From Gemmatimonadota bacterium (GTDB lineage: Bacteria; Gemmatimonadota; Gemmatimonadetes; Gemmatimonadales; Gemmatimonadaceae), in NCBI GenBank assembly GCA_028287235.1, contig JAQBQB010000002.1, positions 1 through 64,000 of the forward strand: 64,000 bases of DNA, written 5' to 3'. Position numbers and translations under genes: made by a program. This document shows, piece by piece, positions 9,257-18,355 of the stretch. The first letter of the stretch is position 1. Every line of letters begins with the position of its first letter. Under the pieces are notes generated by a model. That model did not search any database. It had not been told where the DNA came from and was given only the letters and a program-made list of their open reading frames with translations.

Positions 9257-11954
9257 CGGCGGAGCGGATGCTGGTGAGCCGGCCGGCGTCGTGCCGATCG
9301 CCGCGCAGGTAGACGAACTCGCCGGCGGCGCCGCTCATCACGAGCTGCCCCCGCCGGCGCTCGCGGCCGCGCGGCATCTCGTTGATGATCACGTCGATAG
9401 CGTCGGGCGCGGGCGCAAGCGTCACGTCCATGCGATAGCCGCGCCCGACAGCGCCCCACGTCGCCTCGACGGCGTGCGGCGCATCCCAGCCCTCGATTTG
9501 GCGCGCACGAACAGCCGTCGATCCCGCGTCGGGAACCAGCACCCATGCGCTCAAGCCGCGCTCACCGCGGAGATACAGTTGCACGCCGTCACCGTTGATG
9601 TCCGCCTGTTCGTTGTCATAGCGATTGGTCGCGCTTGCCGGTGCGAAAGTCATCTCGCTCGCCGCGACTTCGATGCCGACCGCGAGTGACGATGCCTTCC
9701 GCTCCAGTACGATGCGCGCCGACGGACGGCCCGCGTCGATCCAGGTCTGCTCCGATCGCCGATAGTGTCGTTCGCCCAACTCGATCGCGACGCCGTGCCC
9801 CACGGCCGGAGTGCCAACAATTGCTTCGAGCACCGGGGGCTCGTACACGGACGCTTGGTGCATCTCGCCGAGGTGGTCGGAAATGTAGCCACCAAGCTCG
9901 ATGCTGCTGCGCGCGCTGCCCGCAACGAGCTCGATCTGCCACCCGCTCTCCGTGCGCTTGTGCGTGTGCACCGATCCGTCTCTCATCTCGACGCGAATGT
10001 GCTCGCCGAATTTCACGGCGGCGACATGATCCGACCATGCCATGAGCGTCTGATGCCGGCCCGCGGCCCCGCGGGCGCGAATGACGCGGAACGCGTGCTC
10101 GCCTCGTCCAGGCGGACCGGGTGCGACGGCCCGCCACCACTCGGTATCGCGATCGCTGCACGACCAAAGCTCGAGCTGTCGTCCATCGCTCCCCTTTGCT
10201 CGGCCGTGCACCGGCACATCGGCCAGTGCGCGCTGGCGCAGCGTGTCGCGAATGAACTGGAAGCCGTCGTCGAGCGCGGTGCCGCCCAATAGCTGCGCCG
10301 GCTCGAGTGCATTCACTCCCGACTCGAGTGCGACATCCGCATGAAATGGGAGATCGACCTGGACCTCGTTGTCGGCGCGCCACTCGAGCTCGTCGATCAG
10401 ATACTCGGTGAGCACAACGATCGTCCGCTCGGCGCGCACGTCGGGCGCGAGTCCGTCCGCCGACGCGATGATCCATCCGGCGGCGCCACGCTCGTCGTAC
10501 GCCTCGAGCGACCCATTCACGCGCTGCTGTGACTTTCCGCTGAACAAGGGCGCGTTGTGCGCGAGCGTGCTGCGATACCAGTGCAGGGACGGATCGGTGT
10601 ACGACCCGGTGCCGAAGTCCTCGAGCCAGCGCGTCGCTCCATCCATGGCGAGGAGATTCAGCCGGTCCGGATGTCCGTGTCCTCCACCGGAGTGGCCGTA
10701 GTCGAGCGCGACGTACCGTTGACCGCCGTCGCGCCGAAACACCGCGATCCCCTGCGCCTCGAGCAGCGCGGAGCGCGGAGCAACCGGCTCGAGCGGAGGG
10801 AGCACGGGCCGAGCGTAGAGCAGCGCACGCCAACTCAGATCGGCGCGCGACAGCGCGGACGGAGCCGCGTTGCGCTCCACGTCCGCCGAAGAATTTCTGC
10901 GGCCGGTGTCGCGCCGCGGCACGCCCTCCTCGTACAACCGTTGCAATGCGCCGATCAGCGCCGAATCGTCGGCGCGTGCGAGTCCGAGCTCGCAATGTTC
11001 CGCGATGCGCCACTGGCGAAGCGAGATGGCGTACTGCGAGTCGCGGCGCGACGGCAGCGTGAAGTCGGGTAGCGCCGTGGCGAACGGCGTCGCGAACCCG
11101 CGCTGAAAGCGATCGACCAACGGCGGCGGAAGCTCCAGCCCCGCGCGCTCGGCCATCGTGACGCCATACCACAGGCCGCGGTGTGCGAAGAGATGATAGT
11201 TCTCGCCCTCGTACCAGGTGCCGTCTGGCAGCAGACCTTCCCCAAGGTGCGTCGCGATACCGGACGTACCGTACACGGCGTCTTCGGCCGCCCGCTCGTC
11301 GCCGAGCACGCGGGCGGCAGCGAGCAGCGCAGCGTTGTTCCACACCTGCCGGTTCGAGCCGCCTTCATCGTACTCGGCGATGATCGCCCGGCTCGGGACG
11401 ATGATCCGATCGCGGACGCGATCGGCGAGCACCGGATCAGTGGATGTCACAAGATCGGCCGCGACGCAAAGCTGCAGCAGCCAGATCGACTCGAGGTACG
11501 TGCTGAAGAAGAGCCGCGTGGGCCCGAGCACGTTGTCGGCATTCGGGTAGCTGTCGTAGCGATCGGCGTAGCCATGCAAGATCGTCGAGGCCAATGCACC
11601 GAATCGCGGGTCGACGTCGAGCGCCGACAATACAGCGGCGTGCACCGCCCGCTCGGCGAGCCAGAGCTGGTACCAGTAGATCCAGAAGCGGTCGTGCAGC
11701 TCTCCGCGATAGACCGTGCCGCATTTCGGGCAGCGATGCTCGTGCGGATTGAACGGGTCGAAGTCGAGGAGCGTTCCATCGCGCGCACAACGACCGCCTT
11801 CGCGCGAGAGCAGCGCCTTCTGCGTTGGGAAGTAGATCTCGCGCGTCAACAGCGGCTCGAGATCCGCCGCGAGCGACGCGGCGAGGGATCGCAGCGCCCC
11901 GCCCGCGACCTCGCGCCGAACGCTCAGTGCGCCGTCGCTGAGCAACAGGCTCAT
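9249..11954 (-). CDS. Heparinase II/III-like polysaccharide lyase family protein
   Basis: 901 aa from the ATG at 11954, which overlaps the preceding stop as ATGA. The N-terminal half is alpha/alpha-toroid-like and includes a zinc-ribbon-like region (C56, H71, H73, C75, C78) and GTWYEGENYHLFAHRG, the conserved tyrosine/histidine stretch of heparinase II/III lyases. The beta-sandwich half contains YGHSGGGHGHPDRLN and a following LEDFGTGSYT, a core signature of the family. These enzymes cleave uronic-acid polysaccharides by beta-elimination. No signal peptide is visible, so it probably acts in the cytoplasm on imported oligosaccharides. Upstream is a solute-binding protein and divergently two permeases, supporting an uptake-and-degrade role. 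The exact glycan is unknown. Confidence 0.8.
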   Translation of the reverse strand: MSLLLSDGALSVRREVAGGALRSLAASLAADLEPLLTREIYFPTQKALLSREGGRCARDGTLLDFDPFNPHEHRCPKCGTVYRGELHDRFWIYWYQLWLAERAVHAAVLSALDVDPRFGALASTILHGYADRYDSYPNADNVLGPTRLFFSTYLESIWLLQLCVAADLVTSTDPVLADRVRDRIIVPSRAIIAEYDEGGSNRQVWNNAALLAAARVLGDERAAEDAVYGTSGIATHLGEGLLPDGTWYEGENYHLFAHRGLWYGVTMAERAGLELPPPLVDRFQRGFATPFATALPDFTLPSRRDSQYAISLRQWRIAEHCELGLARADDSALIGALQRLYEEGVPRRDTGRRNSSADVERNAAPSALSRADLSWRALLYARPVLPPLEPVAPRSALLEAQGIAVFRRDGGQRYVALDYGHSGGGHGHPDRLNLLAMDGATRWLEDFGTGSYTDPSLHWYRSTLAHNAPLFSGKSQQRVNGSLEAYDERGAAGWIIASADGLAPDVRAERTIVVLTEYLIDELEWRADNEVQVDLPFHADVALESGVNALEPAQLLGGTALDDGFQFIRDTLRQRALADVPVHGRAKGSDGRQLELWSCSDRDTEWWRAVAPGPPGRGEHAFRVIRARGAAGRHQTLMAWSDHVAAVKFGEHIRVEMRDGSVHTHKRTESGWQIELVAGSARSSIELGGYISDHLGEMHQASVYEPPVLEAIVGTPAVGHGVAIELGERHYRRSEQTWIDAGRPSARIVLERKASSLAVGIEVAASEMTFAPASATNRYDNEQADINGDGVQLYLRGERGLSAWVLVPDAGSTAVRARQIEGWDAPHAVEATWGAVGRGYRMDVTLAPAPDAIDVIINEMPRGRERRRGQLVMSGAAGEFVYLRGDRHDAGRLTSIRSADE

Positions 11955-13537
11955 TGCGCCAACTGCCAGCGCGCGAGCGTGACCATCTCTCCTCGGAGAT
12001 CCATGACGACATTGTGAAGACGGCGCGACAGCCCCTGCACTCCGCGCGAATGATACACCCACGCCACGGGCATCTCTTCCTCGAAGATGCGCTGGACCGT
12101 ACGCCACGCGGCAACGCGCTCGGCGTCGGTCCGCGCGCTGCGTGTCGCCGCGAACGCCGAATCGAGGCGCGGCGAGTGATAGCCGGAGTAGTCGAGAGCG
12201 CCGCCGGCTTGCCGCGATTCGAACAGCGCGGCGAGAAATGCGAGCGACACGTCGCCGGGCACGCCGGCGACGAGCACGTCGAACGACTTGTGCGCGGCGC
12301 GCGCCTGCGTGAGAAATGTCCCGAGCTCCACCTGCCGGATGTTCGCGCGAACTCCGCGCGCCGCGAGATCCGCCTGAACGAGCTGCTCCAGCGCGTTGTC
12401 GCCGCTCCCCACCGTGATCAGGTCGAGCTCGAAGCGCCGGCCGCCGCGTTGGCGCACGCCGTCGGCGCCGCGGTGCCAACCCGCGGCGTCGAACAGCGAG
12501 TCGGCAAGGAGCGTGTCGTGAACCGGCGCGCCTTCGAGCGCGAGCGGACTCTCGGGAGGTACCGGACCGGCGGCCGGACGTCCGTAACCAGCCAGCGCCG
12601 CGCGCACGATCCGGTCGCGGTCGATCGACGCGGAGATCGCGCGCCGAACACGGACGTCGTCGAAGGGCGGCTTGTGGACGTTGAACACCAGCCCCGACGT
12701 AAACAGAATCGGATAGTCGAGCACGCGGAGCGATCGATCGCGCGCCGCGAGCGCCGCCATCGTCGGCGCGATGCCGGCGACGTCGAGATCCCCGCTCGCG
12801 AGTCCCGCGAACTTCGTCGTCGGCTCGTCGACCACGCTCACGACGAATCCCGACAGCGTTGGCGGTCCGCCCAACCCGATCGGGAATCGTGGGTTGCGGC
12901 GAAAGACCCAGCGCTCGCCGGCGCGCCGCTCGACGAACTCGAACGGTCCGTTCCCAACCGGCCGCAGGTTGAACGCGGCGCGCTTCATGTCGGCGTGCGC
13001 GGTTCGTGCGAGCAGGTGGGCCGGAAGAATCGGCAGCTCGCAGAAAATGAGTGGGAGCTCCGGCTGCGGCGCATTGAAGACCACTCGTGCCGTCGAATCA
13101 TCGACCGCGATCACGCTGTCGACCGAGGCAAGGTCCGTGGCGCGCCAAAACCCCGTGACGGGATCGCGCGCCGCGTCGATCGTGAACGCGACATCGCGCG
13201 CCGTGGTCGGCTGGCCGTCGTGCCACATCAAGTCCGGCGCGAGATGCAAGACCAACGTCCGCCGATCGGGCGACCACTCCCATCGCCGCGCGGCGTAGGG
13301 CTCGGGAGCCAGCGCCGAGTCGTATTTGGCGAGCGTGACGAAGAGGGCGTAGCGCTGAATCTGCCGCGACAGCGAATGCACGGTGACGAGCGGGTTGCCC
13401 GACTCGAGGTCGGTTCCCGACGCATAGACCGCGACACCCGGTTGCCGCTGAGGCGAAAAACAGCTCGTCACTCCGGCAGCGACGAGCGCGATCAGAGTTG
13501 ACACGCGAAGGCTGCCATGCAGCTTCAACGCGTGCAT
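11951..13537 (-). CDS. Family 5 extracellular solute-binding lipoprotein (oligopeptide/nickel/oligosaccharide ABC transporter)
   Basis: 528 aa from the ATG at 13537. The signal peptide ends in a lipobox (ALVAAGVTSC), so it is a membrane-anchored periplasmic lipoprotein. The SBP_5 pattern is clear: LVLHLAPDLMWHDGQPTTARDVAFTID near residue 100 and repeated two-lobe features to the C-terminus. Members bind oligopeptides, nickel or, in several thermophiles, oligosaccharides. The ATG lies inside the divergent permease frame, since the two starts overlap by 21 bp. In-frame TTG (13528) or GTG starts would shorten this but weaken the basic N-terminal region. It heads an operon with the heparinase-like and trmJ genes. 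Confidence 0.87.
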   Translation of the reverse strand: MHALKLHGSLRVSTLIALVAAGVTSCFSPQRQPGVAVYASGTDLESGNPLVTVHSLSRQIQRYALFVTLAKYDSALAPEPYAARRWEWSPDRRTLVLHLAPDLMWHDGQPTTARDVAFTIDAARDPVTGFWRATDLASVDSVIAVDDSTARVVFNAPQPELPLIFCELPILPAHLLARTAHADMKRAAFNLRPVGNGPFEFVERRAGERWVFRRNPRFPIGLGGPPTLSGFVVSVVDEPTTKFAGLASGDLDVAGIAPTMAALAARDRSLRVLDYPILFTSGLVFNVHKPPFDDVRVRRAISASIDRDRIVRAALAGYGRPAAGPVPPESPLALEGAPVHDTLLADSLFDAAGWHRGADGVRQRGGRRFELDLITVGSGDNALEQLVQADLAARGVRANIRQVELGTFLTQARAAHKSFDVLVAGVPGDVSLAFLAALFESRQAGGALDYSGYHSPRLDSAFAATRSARTDAERVAAWRTVQRIFEEEMPVAWVYHSRGVQGLSRRLHNVVMDLRGEMVTLARWQLAQ

Positions 13538-14518
13538 CCTCCCGCCGTGCTGCGCCGGCTCGCTGGCGCGCTGCTCCTGCTCTGGCTGGTGCTGACCATT
13601 ACGTTCGCGTTGATCCGTTTGGCTCCGGGCGACGCGGCGACCTTTCTCGTCTCGCCGTCGGCGACCGCGGCCGACGTCGCGCGGACGCGCGCCGAGCTGG
13701 GCCTCGATCGTTCGATCGCCGTTCAATATGCACGCTGGGCGGTTGGCATGCTGCGGGGCGATCTGGGCGAGAGCTTTTCCCTGCACCAACCGGTGACGCA
13801 GGCGCTCGCGCAGGCGTTGCCGGTATCCGTCGGCTTGGGTGCCGCGTCGCTGTTTCTCACCTTTCTCGTTGGCGTGCCCGTAGGAATGCTTCAGGCGATT
13901 CGCCGCGGCCGCCCGCTCGACCACGTCCTCACCGTGTTGACGACCGTCGTCTACGCCGCGCCGAGCTTCTGGCTCGCGCTCGCGTTCGTGGCGGTCTTCA
14001 CCTACGGCGCCGCGGCCTGGGGGTTCCCTCAGTGGATGCGCCTCCCCGCGTTCGGCCTCAGGTCACCTGGCGCCGACCTGCACGGTGTCGCCGCGGTGAG
14101 CGACCTGCTGCGTCACGCGCTGCTGCCGGTGACCATTCTCGCCGCCGTCGGCGCGGCCGGTATCGCGCGCTACGCGCGATCGAGCGTGACGGACGTGCTG
14201 TCGCAGGATTTCGTGCGCACGGCGCGCGCGAAGGGTATGTCGCCCGCTCGCGTGTATTTCCGGCACGTGCTCATGACCGTGCTCCCGTCGTTCGTCGTGT
14301 TGTTCGCGCTGTCGCTGCCCGGCCTCGTCGCGGGCTCGATCTTCGTGGAGGCGGTGTTCGCCTGGCCGGGAATGGGGCGGCTGATGGTGAACGCGATCAT
14401 CGCGCGCGACTATCCACTCGTCATGGGCGCCGCCGGCGTGTACGCGGCGCTCGTGCTCGCGGCCAACCTGGCCGGCGACCTCGTGTTGCCGCTCATCGAT
14501 CCACGGCGGCGCGCGTGA
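13517..14518 (+). CDS. ABC transporter permease, DppB/OppB type
   Basis: 333 aa, six hydrophobic segments. The N-terminal VLTITFALIRLAPGDAA is the DppB-type entry motif, and the cytoplasmic EAA loop reads ARAKGMSPARVYFRHVLMT. The C-terminal region VEAVFAWPGMGRLMVNAI is also typical. It forms the membrane channel with the DppC-type partner that follows, overlapping by 4 bp (GTGA). Starting at 13517 overlaps the divergent solute-binding gene. GTG codons at 13532 and 13547 are alternatives that would reduce or remove the overlap. Confidence 0.92.
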   Translation: MQLQRVHPPAVLRRLAGALLLLWLVLTITFALIRLAPGDAATFLVSPSATAADVARTRAELGLDRSIAVQYARWAVGMLRGDLGESFSLHQPVTQALAQALPVSVGLGAASLFLTFLVGVPVGMLQAIRRGRPLDHVLTVLTTVVYAAPSFWLALAFVAVFTYGAAAWGFPQWMRLPAFGLRSPGADLHGVAAVSDLLRHALLPVTILAAVGAAGIARYARSSVTDVLSQDFVRTARAKGMSPARVYFRHVLMTVLPSFVVLFALSLPGLVAGSIFVEAVFAWPGMGRLMVNAIIARDYPLVMGAAGVYAALVLAANLAGDLVLPLIDPRRRA

Positions 14519-15378
14519 GATTCATCGGTCGCCTGCGAACGCCGGATCGCATCGCCGCCGGGCTCCTCGCCGCGATGACGCTCGCCGTGATCGCCGTGCC
14601 GCTACTGTCGCGACAGGATCCGTTGAACATCGGTGACGTGCTCACGCTTCGGCTCCTGCCTCCGTGGTCGCGCGACACGCACGGCGTGTTTCATCTGCTC
14701 GGCACCGACCGATTCGGCCGCGATCTGTTCGTGCGCATGATGCTCGCGGGGCGCATCTCGCTCGCCGTGGGCGTTCTGGGTTCGCTGCTTGCCGGCGCGC
14801 TTGGCACCATGGTGGGAGCGCTGTCGGCGTGGGTCGGAGGCGCGGTCGACGCGGTGCTCATGGCCATCGCGGATGCGCTCCTGGCCCTTCCCCGTCTGGT
14901 GCTCCTGCTCGTTTGCGCCGCACTCTGGCAGCCAGGATTGGCGACCGTCGTGGTCGTCCTCGTCGCGACGGGATGGATGGGCGTGGCGCGACTCGTTCGT
15001 GCCGAGTTGCTCGGCGTGAGGACGCATGCGTATGTCGATGCGGCCACGGCGCTGGGCGCGTCGTCCGCGCGAGTGCTCTGGCGCCACGCACTTCCCAACG
15101 CGCTCGGACCGGCGATCGTGGCGACGACACTCGGCGTAGGCAACGCCATTCTCCTCGAGAGCGGACTCTCTTTCCTCGGCCTCGGCATCCAGCCGCCGCG
15201 GCCGAGTTGGGGAAACATGATCGCCGGTGGCCGCGATCTGATCGTCGCCGCGCCGTGGGTGGCCATTGCGCCCGGACTGGCGCTCATCGTGACCGTGTTG
15301 GCGTGTACGCTGCTCGGCGATGCGCTTCGCGATCGGCTGGCGGGGGAGATGGGGACAACGTTGAGGGATCGGGCGTAG
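14515..15378 (+). CDS. ABC transporter permease, DppC/OppC type
   Basis: 287 aa from GTG 14515, which overlaps the upstream stop. An N-terminal helix is followed by the family motif LLGTDRFGRDLFVRM, then five further helices. The EAA loop is DAATALGASSARVLWRHALPNA, and SGLSFLGLGIQPPRPSWGNM follows. It pairs with the DppB-type permease. No DppD/DppF ATPase gene follows: the next gene is convergent and ends 8 bp away. Energising subunits must come from elsewhere in the genome or be shared with another importer. Confidence 0.92.
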   Translation: MRFIGRLRTPDRIAAGLLAAMTLAVIAVPLLSRQDPLNIGDVLTLRLLPPWSRDTHGVFHLLGTDRFGRDLFVRMMLAGRISLAVGVLGSLLAGALGTMVGALSAWVGGAVDAVLMAIADALLALPRLVLLLVCAALWQPGLATVVVVLVATGWMGVARLVRAELLGVRTHAYVDAATALGASSARVLWRHALPNALGPAIVATTLGVGNAILLESGLSFLGLGIQPPRPSWGNMIAGGRDLIVAAPWVAIAPGLALIVTVLACTLLGDALRDRLAGEMGTTLRDRA

Positions 15379-15386
15379 CGGAACTG

Positions 15387-18020
15387 TCATCGAATCAGAA
15401 TCGTCACGATCGCCCGACTTGCCGCAACGAACTCGACGTCGCGCCCGATCGTTACCATTTCACTAATTATCGTTTCATCAAGTCTCGCCGTCCGTGCCTC
15501 GCGGACTACGAACGGCAACCGCCACCGCCCGGCCACCTCGTCGTCGCGGAGATTGACGCATCGCAGCACCAGCCACTCGCCGTCCTCGCTCTGCTTCATC
15601 GCCGAGAAGGCCAGCCCGGATCCAACGAGCTCAGGACCCTCGACCGTCGACGGCACGCGAAGCGCGGAACGGAGCGTCGTGCCGACGAGCGGGGACAGCA
15701 CATCGTCCGCCGCGCGCTCGATGGCGTCGATCGTCGCCGGAAGTCTCGCGCCGTGCGGCATCACGGCGAACGCCGCGTCGAACGGGCCAATGCACTGTGC
15801 GCCTGGCGTCGGCGTCGGCCATCCGGCGTGGCCCGGGCGTTCGGGAAGATCGTTCCGCGACAGCTCTCCCACGGCGCGCACGAGCGTGACGAGCACCGCT
15901 CCCTCGGCCGTCGCCTCGTACTCGGCGAGTCCGTCGCTGAACACCGTGAAGCCAGCGCCGTCCCTGAACAGCGAGACGTACCGGTGCAGCGGCGCCGTCG
16001 GCGGCGGCGCTTCCACCGCGGCTTCCGCGTCGCCGACTTCGATTGATTCGCGGCGAACGACGCCGAACGCGGCGTCAGCCCAGACCTCGGGAGTCACGAG
16101 GTCGCTGCGCAACACCAGTCGCAGGCGGTGATTCTCGCCGCGATTCTCGCCCGACACGCGAACGCGCAGGAACGGCGCCCCGGCCTCGAGCGTGAGGTGG
16201 ACCGTGACGTCCGAACCGTGACGTCGGTCGCGGCCGTTTCCATCGATGATCCGATACCGCAGGGCGAGCTCGCCGTACAGCGCGCCGCGGTGAGCGGGAC
16301 GGACGGTGCGGAACTCGGCTCGCGTCTCACGCCGCCGGGGCGCGGGCGTGTACAGGTCGCCGGCATCGCCCTCGTCGACGAAATCGATCAAGGAGGCGAT
16401 TCGCCGGCCACTCTCCACGTGCCCGAGTGAGATCTCACCAGATTCGCCGACCGTGACGTCGAGAATTTCGTTTCGCAGCGAGTGCCGGTTTGTGGTGACC
16501 GGGTGATCCGGAAAGCGGCGGCGTACGTCGCCCGCCCCGATCGCGTACGAGTTGATGCCATACGGCGCAGCATCGGGAATCCAGGCCGCGGCGCGTGTCA
16601 CCACGACGAGGTCGTCGTCGGGGTAGTGGCGCGGCGACTCCGTGCGCGAGTGCCGCACGCTCCGCGACAGTATCTGCAGCGCGCCCAGCGCCGGAACGCG
16701 CGGTTTGGGCTTCGAGACAGCCGGCGCCGCTGGCGCGAGCGCCGCGGAGCCTGGGCCAACGGCGATGTCGGCGAGGAATTCCTCGATCTCGAGGATCGCC
16801 ACGCCGGCGCGCTTCCGCGGCGCGGCATTGCGCACGATGACGATCGGCTGCCACTCGCTCTTCGCCTCGCGCGCCGCGACCGGATCGTGCCCAACGAGCT
16901 GGGCGATCGCGTCGTCGCGGATCCCGACACCCTGATTGATCGCCGAGCGCAGGCGGAGCTCCATCGCGTCGGCGACGTCGTCAATCGAGCAGCCGCACAA
17001 GGTGTCGTGCGGATGCGCAGCGAGAAGCGTCTTCCACGCCTGCTCGAGCAGCGGACGTCGGGACGCGCCCTCGCGGGCGGCGAGCGCCGCCCACGGTTCG
17101 GCGTCGCGTAACAGCGTCCGTTCGGCGCGAGCGTTGAGCCGCTTCTCGTGTGCCCGCGTTCCGAACGTGCCTTGCAGTGTCCACGTGTAGCCGTACGAGT
17201 CGCGCAGCTCGCCGCGCACGAGCGGCAGCGACTGCAACGCACTGCGCTCGATGAGGCGCTCGGCGAACTGCGTCAACGAACTGCGCTGGACTCCGTCGTC
17301 CGCGCCGGCGCGCTCGAGCATCGTCAGTGCGTCGCCCAGCCGCGGTTGGCGTGCATGATGATCGGCGCCGTTCGGGATGAGCATCACGCCTGCCGTGGAG
17401 CGCGGAACGAGCTCGCCGCGCATATGCAGCCATCGTGCGCGCGCGCCATCCTCGTCGAGTGGGAGATGCGAGCCGAACTCGTAGCCGTCGCGCGGCAGAT
17501 GGAAAAGGAGCGCGTCGTCGCCGGATGGCGACCGCCAGCGGACCGTATCGCCCGCGGGCCAGCGCGCGCCGCCGTAGCCGCGCCACACGATGATCAGCGG
17601 CAGCCCGAAACCATGCGCGATCGACGGAAGCGCCGCCGGGTGGCCGAACGAGTCCGGCGAATACAACACCGGCGGCGACGCCGCACCGAGCCGCCCAAGC
17701 ATGCGTCGGCCGGCGAACAGATTCCGCACGATTGCTTCGCCGCTCGGGATCAGCTCGTCGGCGAGCACGTACCACGGACCGGCTTCGAGCCTGCCCTCGC
17801 GGAGCAGCGCCGCGAGCGCGTCGGCACGGTCAGGACGAACGCCGAGATAGTCCTCGAGGATGATCGCCTGTCCGTCGAGCAAGAAACTTTCGCGCGACGA
17901 CGGCGGATCGTCGAGCAACTCGTCGACGAGCGCGACGAGGCGCTGGCGAAAGCGCTCGAGCGGATGGTACCACTCGCGATCCCAGTGGGTATGCGTGACG
18001 ATGTGCGCTTCGAGGGCCAT
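15387..18020 (-). CDS. Alpha-mannosidase, glycoside hydrolase family 38
   Basis: 877 aa. The N-terminal catalytic domain begins with THTHWDREWYHP (zinc ligands H12 and D14) and contains SPDSFGH with the predicted nucleophile D123. A second GH38 zinc histidine lies in AHPHDTLCGCSIDD. The middle and C-terminal parts are the beta-sandwich domains of the family. GH38 enzymes remove alpha-linked mannose with retention. No signal peptide is seen, so cytoplasmic action on imported oligosaccharides is likely, as in bacterial MngB-type enzymes. Its 3' end faces the permease operon with 8 bp between stops. The neighbourhood supports glycan catabolism. A substrate other than mannose-glycerate or N-glycan fragments cannot be excluded. 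Confidence 0.93.
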   Translation of the reverse strand: MALEAHIVTHTHWDREWYHPLERFRQRLVALVDELLDDPPSSRESFLLDGQAIILEDYLGVRPDRADALAALLREGRLEAGPWYVLADELIPSGEAIVRNLFAGRRMLGRLGAASPPVLYSPDSFGHPAALPSIAHGFGLPLIIVWRGYGGARWPAGDTVRWRSPSGDDALLFHLPRDGYEFGSHLPLDEDGARARWLHMRGELVPRSTAGVMLIPNGADHHARQPRLGDALTMLERAGADDGVQRSSLTQFAERLIERSALQSLPLVRGELRDSYGYTWTLQGTFGTRAHEKRLNARAERTLLRDAEPWAALAAREGASRRPLLEQAWKTLLAAHPHDTLCGCSIDDVADAMELRLRSAINQGVGIRDDAIAQLVGHDPVAAREAKSEWQPIVIVRNAAPRKRAGVAILEIEEFLADIAVGPGSAALAPAAPAVSKPKPRVPALGALQILSRSVRHSRTESPRHYPDDDLVVVTRAAAWIPDAAPYGINSYAIGAGDVRRRFPDHPVTTNRHSLRNEILDVTVGESGEISLGHVESGRRIASLIDFVDEGDAGDLYTPAPRRRETRAEFRTVRPAHRGALYGELALRYRIIDGNGRDRRHGSDVTVHLTLEAGAPFLRVRVSGENRGENHRLRLVLRSDLVTPEVWADAAFGVVRRESIEVGDAEAAVEAPPPTAPLHRYVSLFRDGAGFTVFSDGLAEYEATAEGAVLVTLVRAVGELSRNDLPERPGHAGWPTPTPGAQCIGPFDAAFAVMPHGARLPATIDAIERAADDVLSPLVGTTLRSALRVPSTVEGPELVGSGLAFSAMKQSEDGEWLVLRCVNLRDDEVAGRWRLPFVVREARTARLDETIISEMVTIGRDVEFVAASRAIVTILIR

Positions 18021-18060
18021 GAACGATCAGTGAGCTGTGAGCAGCCGAGCGCCGCGAGGG

Positions 18061-18099
18061 GAAAAGGAGACGGCCGCGGCGATATTCGCCGCGGCCGTC
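18061..18099 (-). terminator. Rho-independent terminator of the small membrane-protein operon
   Basis: A 14-bp perfect GC-rich stem (18069-18082 with 18086-18099, loop TAT) is followed on the minus strand by CTCCTTTTC. It lies 23 bp after the stop of the 50-residue gene and just before the mannosidase, separating the two units. Confidence 0.8.
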
Positions 18100-18121
18100 C
18101 CTCATGCGCAAGTGTCGCTGG

Positions 18122-18274
18122 TCAGACGACGGGTCGGCGGCCCGTGACGAGGCGAATGACGATGACGATCAGTGCGATGACCAGCAGGATGTGAATCAGT
18201 CCGCTGGTGACGTGGAACGCGAGAAATCCTAGCGCCCACAGGATGATAAGTACAACAGCGAGCGTGATCAGCAT
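18122..18274 (-). CDS. Small hydrophobic protein, lmo0937/DUF5670-like
   Basis: 50 aa: starts MLITLAVVLIILWALGFL, a second hydrophobic stretch follows from about residue 27, and the end is basic (VTGRRPVV). Two closely spaced membrane helices with an FHVTSGLIHILL turn match the small lmo0937-type membrane proteins found in many soil bacteria, function unknown, sometimes stress-induced. A good SD (GGAG) lies 10 bases before the ATG, and a strong terminator follows. It sits 81 bp downstream of the two-helix protein gene and may be cotranscribed with it. Confidence 0.85.
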   Translation of the reverse strand: MLITLAVVLIILWALGFLAFHVTSGLIHILLVIALIVIVIRLVTGRRPVV

Positions 18275-18355
18275 GTTCTGTTTCTCCGTTGACAGTTCGT
18301 ACCGCGCCTCGGCTCGCCAGAAAGCAACAGTCGTACCGAACTAAACGTTCGCACG

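Noticed and set aside
11954-13501. Open frame of 515 codons on the plus strand opposite the solute-binding gene
   Set aside because: Arg-rich with no motif. The minus strand has a lipobox and SBP_5 features over the same bases.
12480-13924. Possible upstream extension of the solute-binding gene to 13924
   Set aside because: Antisense to the permease gene and lacks a signal peptide. The lipoprotein signal begins at 13537.
13498-14514. Extension of the DppC-type permease upstream into the DppB gene
   Set aside because: Out-of-frame Arg-rich reading of DppB. The GTGA overlap at 14515 gives a normal DppC N-terminus.
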